Assembly (NCBI RefSeq): GCF_949987535.1
Contig: NC_080080.1
Coordinates: 61,767,006 to 61,831,005, forward strand
Source of the DNA: Balaenoptera acutorostrata
Lineage: Eukaryota > Chordata > Mammalia > Artiodactyla > Balaenopteridae
Reading direction: 5' to 3'
Length of the DNA stretch: 64,000 bases
Positions 23,018-34,702 of this stretch are shown piece after piece. The stretch's first letter is position 1; each line of letters starts with the position of its first letter. The position numbers were made by a program, and so were the translations under genes. A model generated the notes under the pieces. The model worked only from the letters and a program-made list of their open reading frames with translations. It was not told the DNA's origin and ran no database searches.

Positions 23018-23075
23018 CTATCTCTAGCTATATATCTATCATCTATCATCTACCTACACCTACATCTGTGTAATA
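23018..23075. repeat. Imperfect (TCTA)n-type simple repeat
   Basis: 'tatctatctctagctatatatctatcatctatcatctacctac': an interrupted tetranucleotide tract of about 50 bp. Confidence 0.75.
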
Positions 23076-23109
23076 TAATCCTAGATTTCAATTCTGCACT
23101 CTACACAAT

Positions 23110-23300
23110 TTATAGCAAAATCCCAAAACAATTCTTTCACAATTGATTGAGATATAACAAAAATATAACCTAAGTAAAACAAAATTCACCTCTTTCAGTC
23201 ACCATTTTGATGACATTTGGTAAATAAGCAGAATAGTGCAACCACCACCACAATCAAAATTTTTAACTAAATTAATAACTTCTTTAGAATGCATCCCAAT
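23110..23300 (-). mobile_element. Old L1M 3' fragment, antisense
   Basis: 'aattgattgagatataac...caaaattcacctctttcagtcaccattttgatgacatttggtaaat...agtgcaaccaccaccacaatcaaaattttt' matches the antisense old-L1 3'UTR pattern. Confidence 0.6.
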
Positions 23301-24430
23301 TTTAAGGTAAATATTATGAATGAGTACTGCTAAAAATTGCTATCTTGAATTGGAACACTGCAAAGGTGAGAAATAGGGAACAAGAAGGAAAATATTCAGC
23401 AAGGGAAGATACTTATGAGCCAATCTGTCTTCTCTTTTAAAGGATATTCTAAATTTTAAGCACTTTTGGGTTGGGTTCCAGAACTATTCTATTTTTATTC
23501 ATAGACAGAAAACAGGCCTGAATCAGGGATTAGGAAAGCTTATTGGTTATTAGGAAAGTCCTTTTTAGGAAAATCATAGCTATTAGTCTGCTGCTGAGAA
23601 AGTTGGGCTCCGTTCAAAAATCTCTTAATTATCTCTCCTCTTGCTGAAGCTGCAGGTAACATATAGAAAAGAGTGTTCTTCCCTTTAATGAATTCCCAAA
23701 TGCTGTGGCATTTATTAAGGAAATATTTAAGTAGAGCCATTGTTCAGAAGATATTTTATTCTTTCCTTACTACCACTGCCCCTTCTTCAGCTTATTAGTT
23801 TCCTAGTGGGAGGTTAAAACAAATCCACAAGAATATATTGTATTCTTCGTCTGACCTTATTCCTTACTTAACTTTGTATTTAACTGGTACAAAAATAAAA
23901 ATAAGTTCAGACACTAGTGGGTGCTGATTAAGGAAATTCTTAAGCAGGATACGTGTTTTTAGCTCTACTAAGATTCTGTTTTCTTAGCCCTTTCACTTAA
24001 TCGTCAATGTAAGGAAAATTAAAGTTTATAAGTATTCATTTTTTTCAATGCATATTTATAGATTATTCAGTACGAGTGAGACTTGGTATTCAGTTCTACA
24101 ATACAAAGATGAATAATACAGACTTGGATCCTGGTCACATAGACTATAATCCGGGTAGAGGGGAAGATAAATATGTGTTCATACAATGTAATAAGCACCA
24201 AATTAGGAAGAACATACCTGATGGGTACTTATCCAGGCTTGGGAGACCAACGTGCTTCCAGGAGAAAATGTGTGGATCTGCCTTTGGGGGAGACTGGATG
24301 AATATAATTGAAGAACAGTAAACATTTTGGTGTTGGAAATAGGCAAAATGTTTTAAATTCTACTCTTCTACTTTTTGAGAAGAGTAATCTTCTGATTGGT
24401 ATCTGGGAACTTAAAAGTGATTTCCCACAA
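23301..24430. other. Unrecognised sequence
   Basis: Contains an 81-codon plus frame (24076-24321) beginning MRLGIQFYNTKMNNTDLDPG with ordinary composition but no recognised family; the frame may be chance. No other signal. Confidence 0.35.
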
Positions 24431-24431
24431 G

Positions 24432-24560
24432 ATGCTCAGTCCATCAGTCAAGAAGCATTTATGGTGCCAGTGAATTTCTGAACATTGTGCTAAGCACAAG
24501 GGATAATATCATAAATGAGACCAAATCTCTGCTTTCAGGGAGCATATATTCAACTGGCAG
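24432..24560 (-). mobile_element. L2/MIR-type 3' end, antisense
   Basis: 'agcatttatggtgccagtgaatttctgaacattgtgctaagcacaagggataatatcataaatgagaccaaatctctgctttcagggagc' is a decayed antisense of the terminal 'caggcactgtgctaggcactggggatac...' repeat motif. Confidence 0.5.
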
Positions 24561-24789
24561 GAACACGGGTGCAATGATGCTTTTGTATAACACAATCCAA
24601 TATTCCATTCAGCCTCAGAAGCTCAGATTTCTTAGTACTTGGCCACTTGATGCTCAATGTCATGTGGGATGATAAATGTAGACCATGTATTTATCTCAAA
24701 GCATTCCACCACCCTATTGCAGATTATATTTCCCTTGTCTATGTTTTCCCCACACATTTTCCATATCTGTATTACAGCTCTTGGCACAA
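24561..24789. other. Unrecognised sequence
   Basis: Short interval between repeats with nothing recognised. Confidence 0.35.
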
Positions 24790-25215
24790 CTAACTTTTTA
24801 AGTCAGATTTATTTAATTTCTTAAGAAAAGTTCCCAACAACATACAGTCGTGTAACTACCACAACATCAGGACATAGAAATTTCCAGTCACCCCAGAATG
24901 TTCCCTTTTGCCACTTCCTAATCTAATCTCTCCCATACTCACATCCCCTGCAACTGATCTGATAACTGTTCCTCTAGTTTCACCTTTTTTATACAGCATC
25001 TAGCCTTTAGTGTCTGGCTCCTTTCATTTAGTACAATGCTTTTAAAGTTATATTTTATTTATTTTTCTTGCCTCATTGCACTGGCTAGGACTTCCAGTAC
25101 AAAGTTGAATAGATGTGGTGATAGCACACATCCTTGACTTGTTCTCAATCTTAAGGTGAAAGTATTCAGTCTCTCACATTAAGTAAATCTTTAACTACAG
25201 TTATTTCAGGCTGAA
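24790..25215 (-). mobile_element. Old L1M fragments, antisense
   Basis: Two adjoining parts. The left part resembles an old L1 3'UTR ('gtgtaactaccacaacatcaggacatag...tagtgtctggctcctttcatttagtacaatgcttttaaagtt'). The right part resembles ORF2 antisense ('cctcattgcactggctaggacttccagtacaaagttgaatagatgtggtgatagcacacatccttgacttgttc'). Confidence 0.7.
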
Positions 25216-26284
25216 TCTTCCTTTTATTGATTCTTCAGGAATAATTTCTATGGAGAATGTCTCACAGTGGCTCATTTGACATTGGGTGGTGCCTCTCCTC
25301 TAGCTTGATACATACAATACACTCCTCAGCTTCTGCACTCTGTGGTATACACAGGCTTCTTGCTGCTGGGATGTCTCACATTTCTCAGCAAGCTCTCTAG
25401 GACTTCATTTAAAACAAGCTTTGGGCCTGTTCTCTTCCATTGGGCCCTTCTTCAATCCAGGGGAAACACATACAACTCCGACCTGTCATCACCTTGCTCA
25501 CAGTGTTGTCATCACTCTTTCCGACACCAAGACCATCTTATAGATACTGGTCAACCATGCCACCCAAGTTCCAGGATTCTCGAGCAGGTTCTCTAGATGG
25601 TCTGCTTGAAACACCTCTCTCATGGCTTAAATGAAGGGAAAGCAACACCCAATCCTCTCCCAGAGGGAGGGCAAGGAAAGCGCCAAAAATTGCAACAGCT
25701 TTCTCCAAAGACATTTGCTCTCCCTGTATCTTTAAACTCAGGCATTTTATTCCCTTGAGTGGGCTGAAGACCATAAAACTGGGTTTGGGGGGGACCTTTG
25801 AAAATCTTGCATAGAGGGGTCAAATGACATTTTTGAAATGTCAGGATATTTTCCTCTATTGCTTTATTCCTTTGGAGACTTTAGTTGATAGAGAGGCAGA
25901 ACAAGTCCCATTTTATAATGTATTACAAGTGAATGAACTGATACCAAAGGTTGACCTTCTAACTTCAATTTGTATTTATCTGACTACATTACACTATTTC
26001 AGTTTATTTTCTATACATGATGGGCCAAAAGAACCATATTTGTGAATAAGGACAGCAAATAAGGAATAGCTATGTACATATACCCCTTTTAATCACTGCA
26101 ACAAATTCCCATTATTTAACAATTATGGAGGAATTACTAAATAAAAAACTGCAGGTGAGATTATGTAAAACTGACAGAATTGCAAAGAGTAAATATTTAG
26201 CAGTAAGGCAGAGTAAGATCCATAGTTTTAAGACTTTTTAAAAAGTGAAATCTTGTTTTGAAGTGAAATCTTTTTTTTTTGTTT
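25216..26284. other. Unrecognised sequence
   Basis: 25250-25800 is moderately GC-rich and has several overlapping 60-80 codon frames on both strands, none recognisable. It could be an old endogenous retroviral piece, but I see no motif that proves it. Confidence 0.3.
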
Positions 26285-27540
26285 ATTCAATATGTGTTTA
26301 TTAAACTCCACATAGGTACCGGGAAGAGTGTTAGAGAGTGTAAGTGCTCATGGGAGATTCCATTCCCAAGGGAGTAAGAGATAATAGACAATTAAAGGAA
26401 TAAATGAGCATGATCATTTTGGGTAATGACACATATATATAAAAAAAATAGGGAAATATGATATAGAGTGAGTGGGCATGAGAGTGGGGTATTTGGCTAG
26501 ACTTGAAGACCTCTCTGAAGAGGTGATATTTGACTTGAGATAAATAACAAGAAGGAGCAAGCTCTGCAAAGATATTATGGCAGTTTGTCCTAGGCAGAGG
26601 GAACAGAGAGTAAAGATGTCCTAAGGCAAGAATACACTTGGTAAATTCATAGATCAGACACAAGGTCAGTGTGACTGTAGCATAGTGAGAGGTGGAGCAC
26701 AGTAGATGATGAAGTCAGACAGTAGCCAGTTCAAGAATCTTGAAGGTGATGATAAGTCATTAGATTTATTCTAAGTGCATCAGAGAACCTGCAGCCTGGG
26801 AACAACGTGTTCTAACTAATGAATTTAAGGGATCATTCTCTCTACTGTGCAGAGATTGAATTCTAAGGAGCAAGAATAGGAGTTGGAAAGCCAAGTAGAA
26901 AAAACGCTTTTACAGTGGTTTAGGTGAAATATGATCAATATGGATTAGACAATGATCATGGACAGAAGTGGATGGATAAATGGTATATATTGAAGGTAGA
27001 ATTGATGGGACTTGGAATATAAATGAAAGAGGTGAATGACTCCTAGTCTTGTGCAATAGATGGCTGATTGAGAAGACTGGATCAGAAACAGTTTTAGGGA
27101 TCAGATTTGTACAAGATAATTTTGAGAAGCCTGTTAGATATCCAAGGGAAGAAATCAAATATGTATTTACATATGTATCAAAGTCTAGAGGCCAGTGTAG
27201 AGATCATGATTAGAGATACAAAACTGGGATTCATCGACATTTCAGTGACAGCCAGGGAACTAGATAAGATGTCTTAAGGAAAGATAGTGGACTGAAAAAG
27301 GTCCAAGGATCAAACTCTGAAACACTCCAACATTTATAGGTGCAACATAAAATTCAACAGCAATGAGGTAGACTAAAAAGATGAAGACACTGAGGTAGGA
27401 GAAAAACCAGGTCAGTGTCCATCATAGAAACGAAAAGAGTAAAATGTGTTACAAAAGAGAGAGTGAGTGGTCAGCTCTAGTCTAATGTTTCTGACAGGTG
27501 GAATAAGGACAGAGAAATGACCATTGGAACATGGATGCCA
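26285..27540 (-). mobile_element. L2 LINE, long antisense fragment
   Basis: Same ordered blocks as 17545-18640: 'gaagacctctctgaagaggtgatatttgacttgagataaat', 'aagatattatggcagtttgtcctaggcagagggaacagagag', 'cctaaggcaagaatacacttgg', 'ttagatttattctaagtgcatcagagaacctgcag', 'agtggatggataaatggtatatattgaaggtagaattgatgggactt', 'gactcctagtcttg', 'ggtccaaggatcaaactctgaaacactccaacattt'. The last is the antisense of the GVPQGS-type RT motif. About 1.25 kb, the longest L2 in the window. Confidence 0.7.
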
Positions 27541-28714
27541 GTGACAACTGTTTGAGCTTGTATAACCAACCAGAAAGCAGAGTCTGAAACAAAGGCTACA
27601 GTGAAAGTAGTTTATTTTGGGACATGATCCCAGGAACTAGGAGTGGAGGACTGGGAAGAGTGAAGCAGGGAAGGAAGGAAAGTCAATATAAGCATACATG
27701 CACCTCATCATCAGTGGAGACTCAATCGTCCTAGAATCATCTGAGAAGCTGTAGAACATGCCTTAGAACTGACTGCCTATGGGACACAAAGATCATTCTT
27801 TGTGATCTTTGATCAAAAGTCATGAGACAAAGGTCATTCATGGGATGTCCATTCTTCATACTCCCAGGTGTTTACAAACTCCACTATTGAGCGATGCTGC
27901 ACTCAGTATAATCAAAGAAGTGTCAGAACAGAAACATAGAGATACAAAGTACAGCAGAGAAGAGGTATTGCTAGATTATGCTTGCAAAAATCTGGTTGCT
28001 AACAGCAATAATTGGAATTAAAAGTGAACATAAAAGATGTAAGATGGGGGATAAGAAAGTCTGATAGTATCTGTTCCTTGCATCATTCAGGACCTTCAAG
28101 ATAATGGTTGACTTTAATTTCTACAAAAGACAATGCTGAAGGGTTAGTTGAGCAAGCTATAGTTCCCACTGCTGCACCCGGGACTGAGGCTGCGATTTAT
28201 ATTTATCAACAGATTTCTCTCCCACCTATTCTATATTCCCCTTACCTTTGGTCAGCCCTTCATCAAGACTAGGCTGTTTGCTTTAGTAGTGACTCAGACC
28301 TTCATCCCTAAAGGGTCTGAGTCTTTAGTTGCTTGGCATCTGTTTGGCTGTGGTTGCTGGATTTGCCCATTTAGAGGTATTACTGATCATGGAAGTAATA
28401 AGAAATACTCCTGTGAGTTCCCTGGATTTTACATATGTTCTCTTCTGTCCTCATTACGTGTTAGCAATCCTAGGTTCTAATGGTAATCAGTTATTCCCAC
28501 CAACGTAGTAACTCCTTTCTTTGCCTGCTGACTCATTCACATAGCAAGGCTGAACTGACCAGTTGGTAGCAGTCTCTTCAAGTTCAGTAGAATCCTTCCT
28601 GTGTTCTCTGTGGTAGCATCTTTTCCACTTACCCAAGATCCAGGACTTTGAATCCTACAGAAACTAAGATTACAGGGGGAAAAATGTATATTCTGCAATT
28701 CCACTCTTTGATTC
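27541..28714. other. Unrecognised, possibly internal sequence of an old LTR element
   Basis: Ends directly at a minus-strand MLT1 LTR (28715-29035), so it could be internal MaLR sequence, but I see no protein motif. 28655-28699 shares 45 bp at about 87% identity with 12126-12170, which also lies upstream of minus-strand MLT1 sequence. Confidence 0.3.
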
Positions 28715-29035
28715 CCAGGTCCATATTTCTCACAGTTCTGGAGACTGGAAGTCTAAGATTATGGTGCCAGCTTGGTCGGGTTCTGATGAGAGCCTTTCCC
28801 TGAGTTGTGGACATCTGACTTCTTTTTGTAGTCTCACATGGTAGAAAGGGTGTGCTCTTCATCTCCTTATAAGGGCTTCAATCCCATCCCATCATGTGGG
28901 CTCCATGTCCATGACCTCATCCAAACCTAATTACCTCCCAAAGCCCCTGGCCCCCATATACTATCACAATGAAGATTAGGCTTCGATATGTAAATTTGGG
29001 TGGGGGAGACACAAATATTCAGTTCATAGTATGCT
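28715..29035 (-). mobile_element. MaLR (MLT1-type) LTR fragment
   Basis: Antisense order: 'tctcacagttctggagactggaagtctaagatta', 'tggtgccagcttggtcgggttctgatgagagcc', 'ctccttataagggc', 'tccatgacctcatccaaacctaattacctcccaaag', 'tatgtaaatttgggtgggggagacacaaatattcagttcatag'. Confidence 0.85.
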
Positions 29036-30300
29036 GGAACAATGGATATCTTATATTTAAAAAGAGGAAAAGAAAACAAGAAAAAAGAACTTCAATTCAT
29101 ACCTCACACCATATACAAAAATTAACTCAAAATGGATCATATACTCAACTGTAAATTCAAAATCTATAAACATTCTAGAAGAAAATAGAGGAGATAACCT
29201 AAATGATTTGTAAGTGATTTGGGGTTAGGAAATAATTTCCTAGCTATCACACCAGGAAGATGATTTACAAAAAGTAAAAATTGATTAACTGACTTCATCA
29301 AAGTTAAATCATCTTCTCCTCAAAAAGACATTGTTAAGAGAATGATAAGATAAGCCATAGACTGGGAGAGAATATTTGCATATCATTGATCTCATAAAGG
29401 ACTTGTATTATAATATATAAAGAAGTTAAAATTCAATAAGAAAATAAAAAGACACAATTAGAAAATGGGCAAAAGATTTGAGCATGCTCATCACCAAAGA
29501 AATTATATGGATGGCAAATAAGCACATAAAAAATGCTCCACATCATTAATAATTAGAGAAGTGTAATTAAAATCTCAGTAAAATACTACCACACAGCTAT
29601 TGACATGCCTAAAATTAAAGCGACTCACCATACCAAGTGTTGGCAGGTATATGGATCAACTGAAACTCTCATTCACTCCTGGTCAAAAACAGTGTGGCAG
29701 GGTCTTAAAAAGTTAATTCTATATCTACCATATGATACAGCCATTTAACTCCAAGGTATTTCCTGAAATAAATAAAAGCATATTTCCATAAAAGACTTGA
29801 ACGTGAATATTTATAGCAGCTTTAATAGCCTCAAATTGGAAAAAATCCAAATGCTTATCAGTAGATAATATAACAAATTGTCATATATCCATTCAGTGAA
29901 ATGCTAATCAGCAATAAAAAGGAATGTTCTAGTGATGCCTACAACAACACAGATGAACCTCAAAAACAGTATGCTCAGAGAAAGAAGAAAGATACAAATA
30001 CTACAATTTGATTTCATCTATAGAAAATTCTAGAAAATTCCAATTAATTTGTAGTGGTAATTAATTAGTAGTGGCAATAAGCAGGTCAGTCGTAACCTGG
30101 GAGAGGGGTGGCAGGGAGATGCAGGAGGGGAGAATTGAAGGGCAGTGAGGAACTTTTGGGGGTGGTGAATATGTTCATTATTTTGATTGTAGTTGTGGCT
30201 TTACAGATGTATTCATGTGTTAAAATTTACCAAATCATGCACTGTAAACAAGTTCAGTTTATGTATGTCAATTATAGCTCTATAAAGCTAATAAAAAGAG
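29036..30300 (+). mobile_element. Old L1M, ORF2 3' end plus 3'UTR
   Basis: Decayed but collinear with 56470-57400 of the full-length L1: 'aattaactcaaaatggatcatatactcaactgtaaa', 'agaatatttgcatatcattgatctc', 'gaaaatgggcaaaagatttgagcatgc', 'tggtcaaaaacagtgtggcagg', 'tagcagctttaatagcctcaaattggaaaaaatcc', 'aaaaaggaatg'. It then has a different 3'UTR ending 'tcaattatagctctataaagctaataaaaag'. No open frame. Confidence 0.8.
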
Positions 30301-30657
30301 AGAAGTATTGGCATAGGTAAGACATGGTACTGCTGAGTCGCACATGTGCTAAACTGTTTGCTCAAAAATAACTGGAGAAAGAAAGATGATCCAAAAATAC
30401 GAAGCCCATCACAAGAGATGTCTGATGTAATGATAGAGTGTGAACAGAGAAGTCCAAACAGTAGTGTAGGAAGAAACGTTTTTTAATAATAATAGCTTCC
30501 AATTATGTAGTATTTATTTCCACTAAATAAACATTTCCACACATATATTACACACACAGATATTAGTACCATTTCCTCATAATAGACCCAATGGTAGATA
30601 ATATTATTATCTTCATTATAAAGATAAGGAAATTGAGAATCAGTGAGTGTTAGCTGA
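30301..30657. other. Mostly unrecognised, with a small MIR-like piece
   Basis: 30595-30655 ('attattatcttcattataaagataaggaaattgagaatcagtgag') looks like a MIR fragment, plus orientation. The remainder is unassigned. Confidence 0.4.
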
Positions 30658-31174
30658 TGTATTAGACACATACAGAGAAACAGAACCAATAAGTTATATA
30701 TTAATATTTATATAATATATAAATATAAGAGAGATTTATTATAAGAAATTTGTTCACATGATCATAAAGGGTGACAATTCCCAAGGTTTTCAGGGTGAAT
30801 TGGCAAGCTGGAACCCAGGAGAGCCCATGGTGTAGTTCTAGTGTCTCAAGGCCAGCTGTCTTGAAACCCAGGAAGGACTGATGTTTCAGTTAAAATCTGA
30901 AGGCAGGAAAAAGCTGATGTCTCAGTTCAACGGCAGTCAGGCAGGAGGAATTATCTCTTATGAGCAGGAGGGTCAGCCTTTTTGTTCTATTCAGTCCTTC
31001 AACTGATTAGATGAGGCCCACCCACCTTAGGGGAGGGCAATCTGCTTCACCCAGTGTGTCCATTCAAATGTTAATCTCATCCAGAAACCCTCTTGCACAC
31101 ACTCAGAATAATGTTTGACCAAATATCTGAACACCCTGTGGCTTAGTCAAATTGGCACAAAATTAACCATCATA
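30658..31174 (-). mobile_element. Old LTR-like interspersed repeat, copy 2
   Basis: Same family as 1335-1755 and more complete. It starts 'tgtattagacacatacagagaaacagaaccaataag', then 'gagagatttattataagaaatttg', several diverged 'gatgtctcagtt...' modules, 'ttgttctattcagtccttcaactgattagatgaggccca', and ends 'gaccaaatatctgaacaccctgtggcttagtcaaattggcac'. Probably an old LTR; family not named with confidence. Confidence 0.55.
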
Positions 31175-31495
31175 GCTAGTGAAGACTGAAGTATTTATTA
31201 AAGAAGTAAATAATACTTTTGAGAACTATCTGTGAAGGTAAGTTTAGCTATAGTCAGATATAGAACAGTAGCACAGAGATGAGGAGGATAAAACCTAGCA
31301 TTAAGAATTTTTATTTGAAGAGAATAAATGTTAGTACATGTATATGTGTTGAGATATGATCCAGAAGAAAGGTATAAAATTATGTTTCAGAGGAAATGAT
31401 ATAAATGCAAGGGAGAAGTCTTGGGAAGGGAAGCCACTGAACTGATTCCATGATGAGCTAATAGGTTGAGACCCTGCATTAGAATTGCATTCAAA
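31175..31495. other. Unrecognised sequence
   Basis: AT-rich, no signal. Confidence 0.4.
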
Positions 31496-31960
31496 GCCTC
31501 TTTAAGCTCAGGACACATCCTACCTTTCTGATCTCATCTTTTATCACTCCCCATTTCACATATTAAAAACTATTCTAAACACACTATGTTTTCCATTCCT
31601 CTGGGACTTTGCTCTGCCTTTAACCTTGTATAAGAACATCCATCATATAGCTCCCATACAGTGAATTCTACCTCATTCTTCAAAACCCAGTTCAAATATC
31701 TGTGCAGCTTCCTTCAACGTCCTGAGATCAAGTCTTTTACTCCTGCTGTTATTCCTCTTCATATGACCCCTGCTAGCTCTGATCACGTTACATGGTAATG
31801 TTTATTTCTACATGTTTCCTCCTTACCTCCTTGAAGACTGGGCGATATATTTTCCTTTTTAATCCCATTATCAAGTGCATTATCCACCACAGTGTTTATT
31901 CTCAAAATGTATTTCAATGGATGAAAATATGAATAAAATGTAACGGTCTCAGCTGAATTT
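31496..31960 (+). mobile_element. L2 LINE 3' fragment
   Basis: L2 3' order in decayed form: 'ccattcctctgggactttgctctgcc', 'cttcaaaacccagttcaaatatctgtgcagcttccttcaacgtcctgag', 'gttacatggtaatgtttatttctacatg', 'ctccttgaagactgggcg', 'gtgtttattctc'. Confidence 0.65.
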
Positions 31961-32535
31961 CAGGGCATATTTACATGTAGAAAGAACTTCAAACATTTGA
32001 TAGTAACTCAGTGGGGAACTGCTATACCATGTCAAAACTTGCCTCCACAAGCACACAAGAGTATAGAGTGCAAAACGCCCAAGGCCAATAAGACAATATC
32101 CCTAGGGTTAAGACTAGCACCTAAAGCACTGCCTGATCCCTTTGGGCAGTGTACAGTCATTGGCTTTGTCCCCCCACATCAGATGACCCCTGAAGACGGC
32201 ATGAGCATCCCTAGGCTATTAGCAATTTTGTTGAGGGAGGCTGTGTAGTTTCCACTGAGCTATGTAGAAAGATGAAATTGAGCGACAGAGACTAAAGGAC
32301 CTGCCTGAGGCTAAAGAAAGAGTCTGCGTTTGAATTCTACATGCCTGACCCCACTTGTACATTTGGAACATAGCCCTTTTTAATTCAGCAGAGCTGCTAA
32401 GTTTAAGCACTTGTGGTAATAAAGCAGGAAATATAAATAATGCTTTTCCCCAGTAATAGGTCTTTTCCATGGGTATCAATTCTCTGCTGCAATTTCTCTT
32501 CAACAAGCTGAGAGAACTAATGAAAGGTGTTCTTC
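31961..32535. other. Mostly unrecognised; short MIR-like segment
   Basis: 32255-32340 ('gaaagatgaaattgagcgacagagactaaaggacctgcctgaggctaaag...gtctgcgtttgaattctac') is a likely MIR 3' half. The rest is unassigned. Confidence 0.35.
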
Positions 32536-32539
32536 TTTC

Positions 32540-32570
32540 AAAAAAAAAAAAAAATATATATATATATAAA
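32540..32570. repeat. Poly(A) followed by (AT)n
   Basis: Run of A then 'atatatatatatata'; simple sequence. Confidence 0.85.
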
Positions 32571-34095
32571 TTCTAAAGCAAGCTTATTCTGGTATATCAT
32601 GCCCAATGTGAGTCTTAACACTTCTTATTTGAGATTTATAGCCAATTTCGAATCTGCTGTTGCTGCTGTTTGTTTCCCATCCTATTTCTCTGGGCTAGCA
32701 AAACTGTGAATAGCTTACGTGTGGGTTCAATTTTTTGGTCTATTTCCTTGTCAAATTTTCAGGCTTTGAGCCTTCTAAAATGGCAGAAGTAATCAGAATT
32801 GAACTTGGGCAATGGGAAATGGTGCTTAGCAAGGTGTTCCTGGAACCTGCTCTCCCATCCCCTTATTCTTTCCCTTTATCACCAAATTTTCTGCAGTTAA
32901 AGAGTCCTTGGTATCTCAGAAATGGGCAGCCCCCCATTACAGGAGGTCTATTTAGCAACTCTTCCTTAGTGTAATGGCCCAATCAGATCCTGAGTTTATT
33001 TCATTTCTTTTATAGTCAAAACTGTCTTTGTATATGCCTATATTTAATGGTTTTCTCTCGGGACTCAAGTAATTCATACTTCATGTGACGTAACTTAATT
33101 TTATGATGTGTCTGGTATAAATAGATTTTTTTCTTCTCTACTCCTCTAAGACGATGACAATTTGATTTTCCATTTATGGTAACATTAATGTAATCTCCTG
33201 GAATTTAAGCACATCATTTCTGTCTAGTTTCTAACAGCAATCTCATTTGCCAAGCATTGGATTGAGTGCAGGTTTTAAACACAGACCCAGAACCACAGAC
33301 ATCAAGGAGAGCTTTGGCTGAGTAACCAATCACAGATGAAGGGTGAGCAAGAAATCCTCATGATGGCCTCTCATCTTTGCCACGCTCCCAGTTGATAAAA
33401 TGCCACCCTCCAACTTCAGAAAGTTATAAAACTGCCTCTACATACACATATAATGGTACATGTTAGATTTTCATTTTAGGTTCTATGAACCCCATCTCAT
33501 TAAAGGTCCTCATACCATATTAGTTTGAAAGGCATAATCCTTCTTAAAAAAAAATACCTAAAAGCTTCCACTGCTTGTCATTAATGATACCCATAAATTC
33601 CTTCCCACTGCCAATATTGCTGTCAATCAGGGAAATTAGTGCAAAGAAAAGTGCTGGGCTCAAATAAAGCAGACTGGGCCTGGAAGAGTTCACTCCAGTT
33701 CCATTGTTCTTAGGTACCATGCTGCTGCGAACATAATAGCAATGAAGCTGAATCTCTGACATCGTGCATTTTAACTAGAATATTTTGACATTCTCTTATA
33801 CTTGTTATACTCGTGTCTAAGGGAGAAAAAAGGCGATTCTTTCTATTTTGCACAAAAAAAGAATATCATTTTTTAGAAGTCACTATACAAAGACTTAGTC
33901 AAATTCAGTTTTATAGAATCATATACACCTACAAAAAAATGCCCCAGAAACACATGACCTATGTTAGCCCATAGTTTTTATTTAAACTCTTCTTTCCAGC
34001 CAAGATCAATCCATCTTCTCCCACTGACTCTATAAAATACCTCTACCAAATTTCTTTGGGTATTCCTGAGAAAATTGGGTTGGCCACAGGGAATT
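32571..34095. other. Unrecognised, repeat-poor sequence
   Basis: No recognised repeat over 1.5 kb. The part at 33560-33780 has even base composition and could be conserved non-coding DNA, but that cannot be judged from one genome. The minus frame at 33544-33762 (72 codons) is not recognisable. Confidence 0.35.
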
Positions 34096-34510
34096 TTTGA
34101 AATCTGATGAAAAATATTTATGGTTTCTTAATGCAAATATTGGAATATCATCAGTACACTGATGATACTCTGTACTACATCTTCTTTTCATCTATTATGG
34201 CAGTGTAGCTTTAGAGCTTACTCAGTGCCTGGCTGAGCTAAGGACTCATATGAAAGCTGACTGGCTGAGTTTCAAGCTAAATAAAACAGAGGTGAGGATC
34301 TTGGGGGTAAAGGGCTGAGAAGGGAGCCGGGGACATTATTTAGAGAATGTTTAAACCTGGGAGTTTTCTTACTAAAAACTGTGCTCCAAAAACCTTAGAA
34401 CTCAGTGAGGATCATGCCCTATGCTTGACCCAGAGAACTTTACTGATCACCTAGACATTGTGAAGCAAGCTGAGGCCATGGCAATTTTTCATGAGCGTGC
34501 CTTGCCCACA
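34096..34510 (+). mobile_element. CR1/L3-like LINE relic
   Basis: The frame around 34140-34190 reads EYHQYTDDTLYYI, an RT catalytic-box pattern (Y-x-D-D; the usual A is T here). About 75 bases later comes 'gctgactggctgagtttcaagctaaataaaacagaggtgaggatcttggg' (ADWLSFKLNKTEVRILG), the conserved block that follows this box in CR1/L2/L3 LINEs. The frame does not stay open. Which clade it belongs to is uncertain. Confidence 0.5.
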
Positions 34511-34539
34511 CTTCCATTATCTGTTAATCGTCATTTTTT

Positions 34540-34648
34540 CAAATGATGCCACCACCAGATTGTAAATTCCTTGAAGGCAGGGTCCCTGATGTTCACTTTT
34601 TAATCTCTGAAGTCTAGTGTAATGCCTGGCATATAATAAAATGATGGG
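34540..34648 (+). mobile_element. L2 LINE 3' end
   Basis: 'agattgtaaattccttgaaggcagggtccctgatgttcac...ctctgaagtctagtgtaatgcctggcatataataaaatgatgg': a clear L2 terminus. Confidence 0.75.
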
Positions 34649-34702
34649 GAAGGGAGGAAGGAAGGGAGGAAGGAAGGAAGGAAGGGAGGAAGGAAGGAAG
34701 GA
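34649..34702. repeat. (GGAA)n microsatellite
   Basis: About 54 bp of GGAA/GGGA tetranucleotides directly after the L2 3' end, where these elements often carry short tandem repeats. Confidence 0.9.

Noticed and set aside
34649..34702. CRISPR-like tandem array
   Set aside because: Plain GGAA tetranucleotide microsatellite without spacers; the genome is mammalian.
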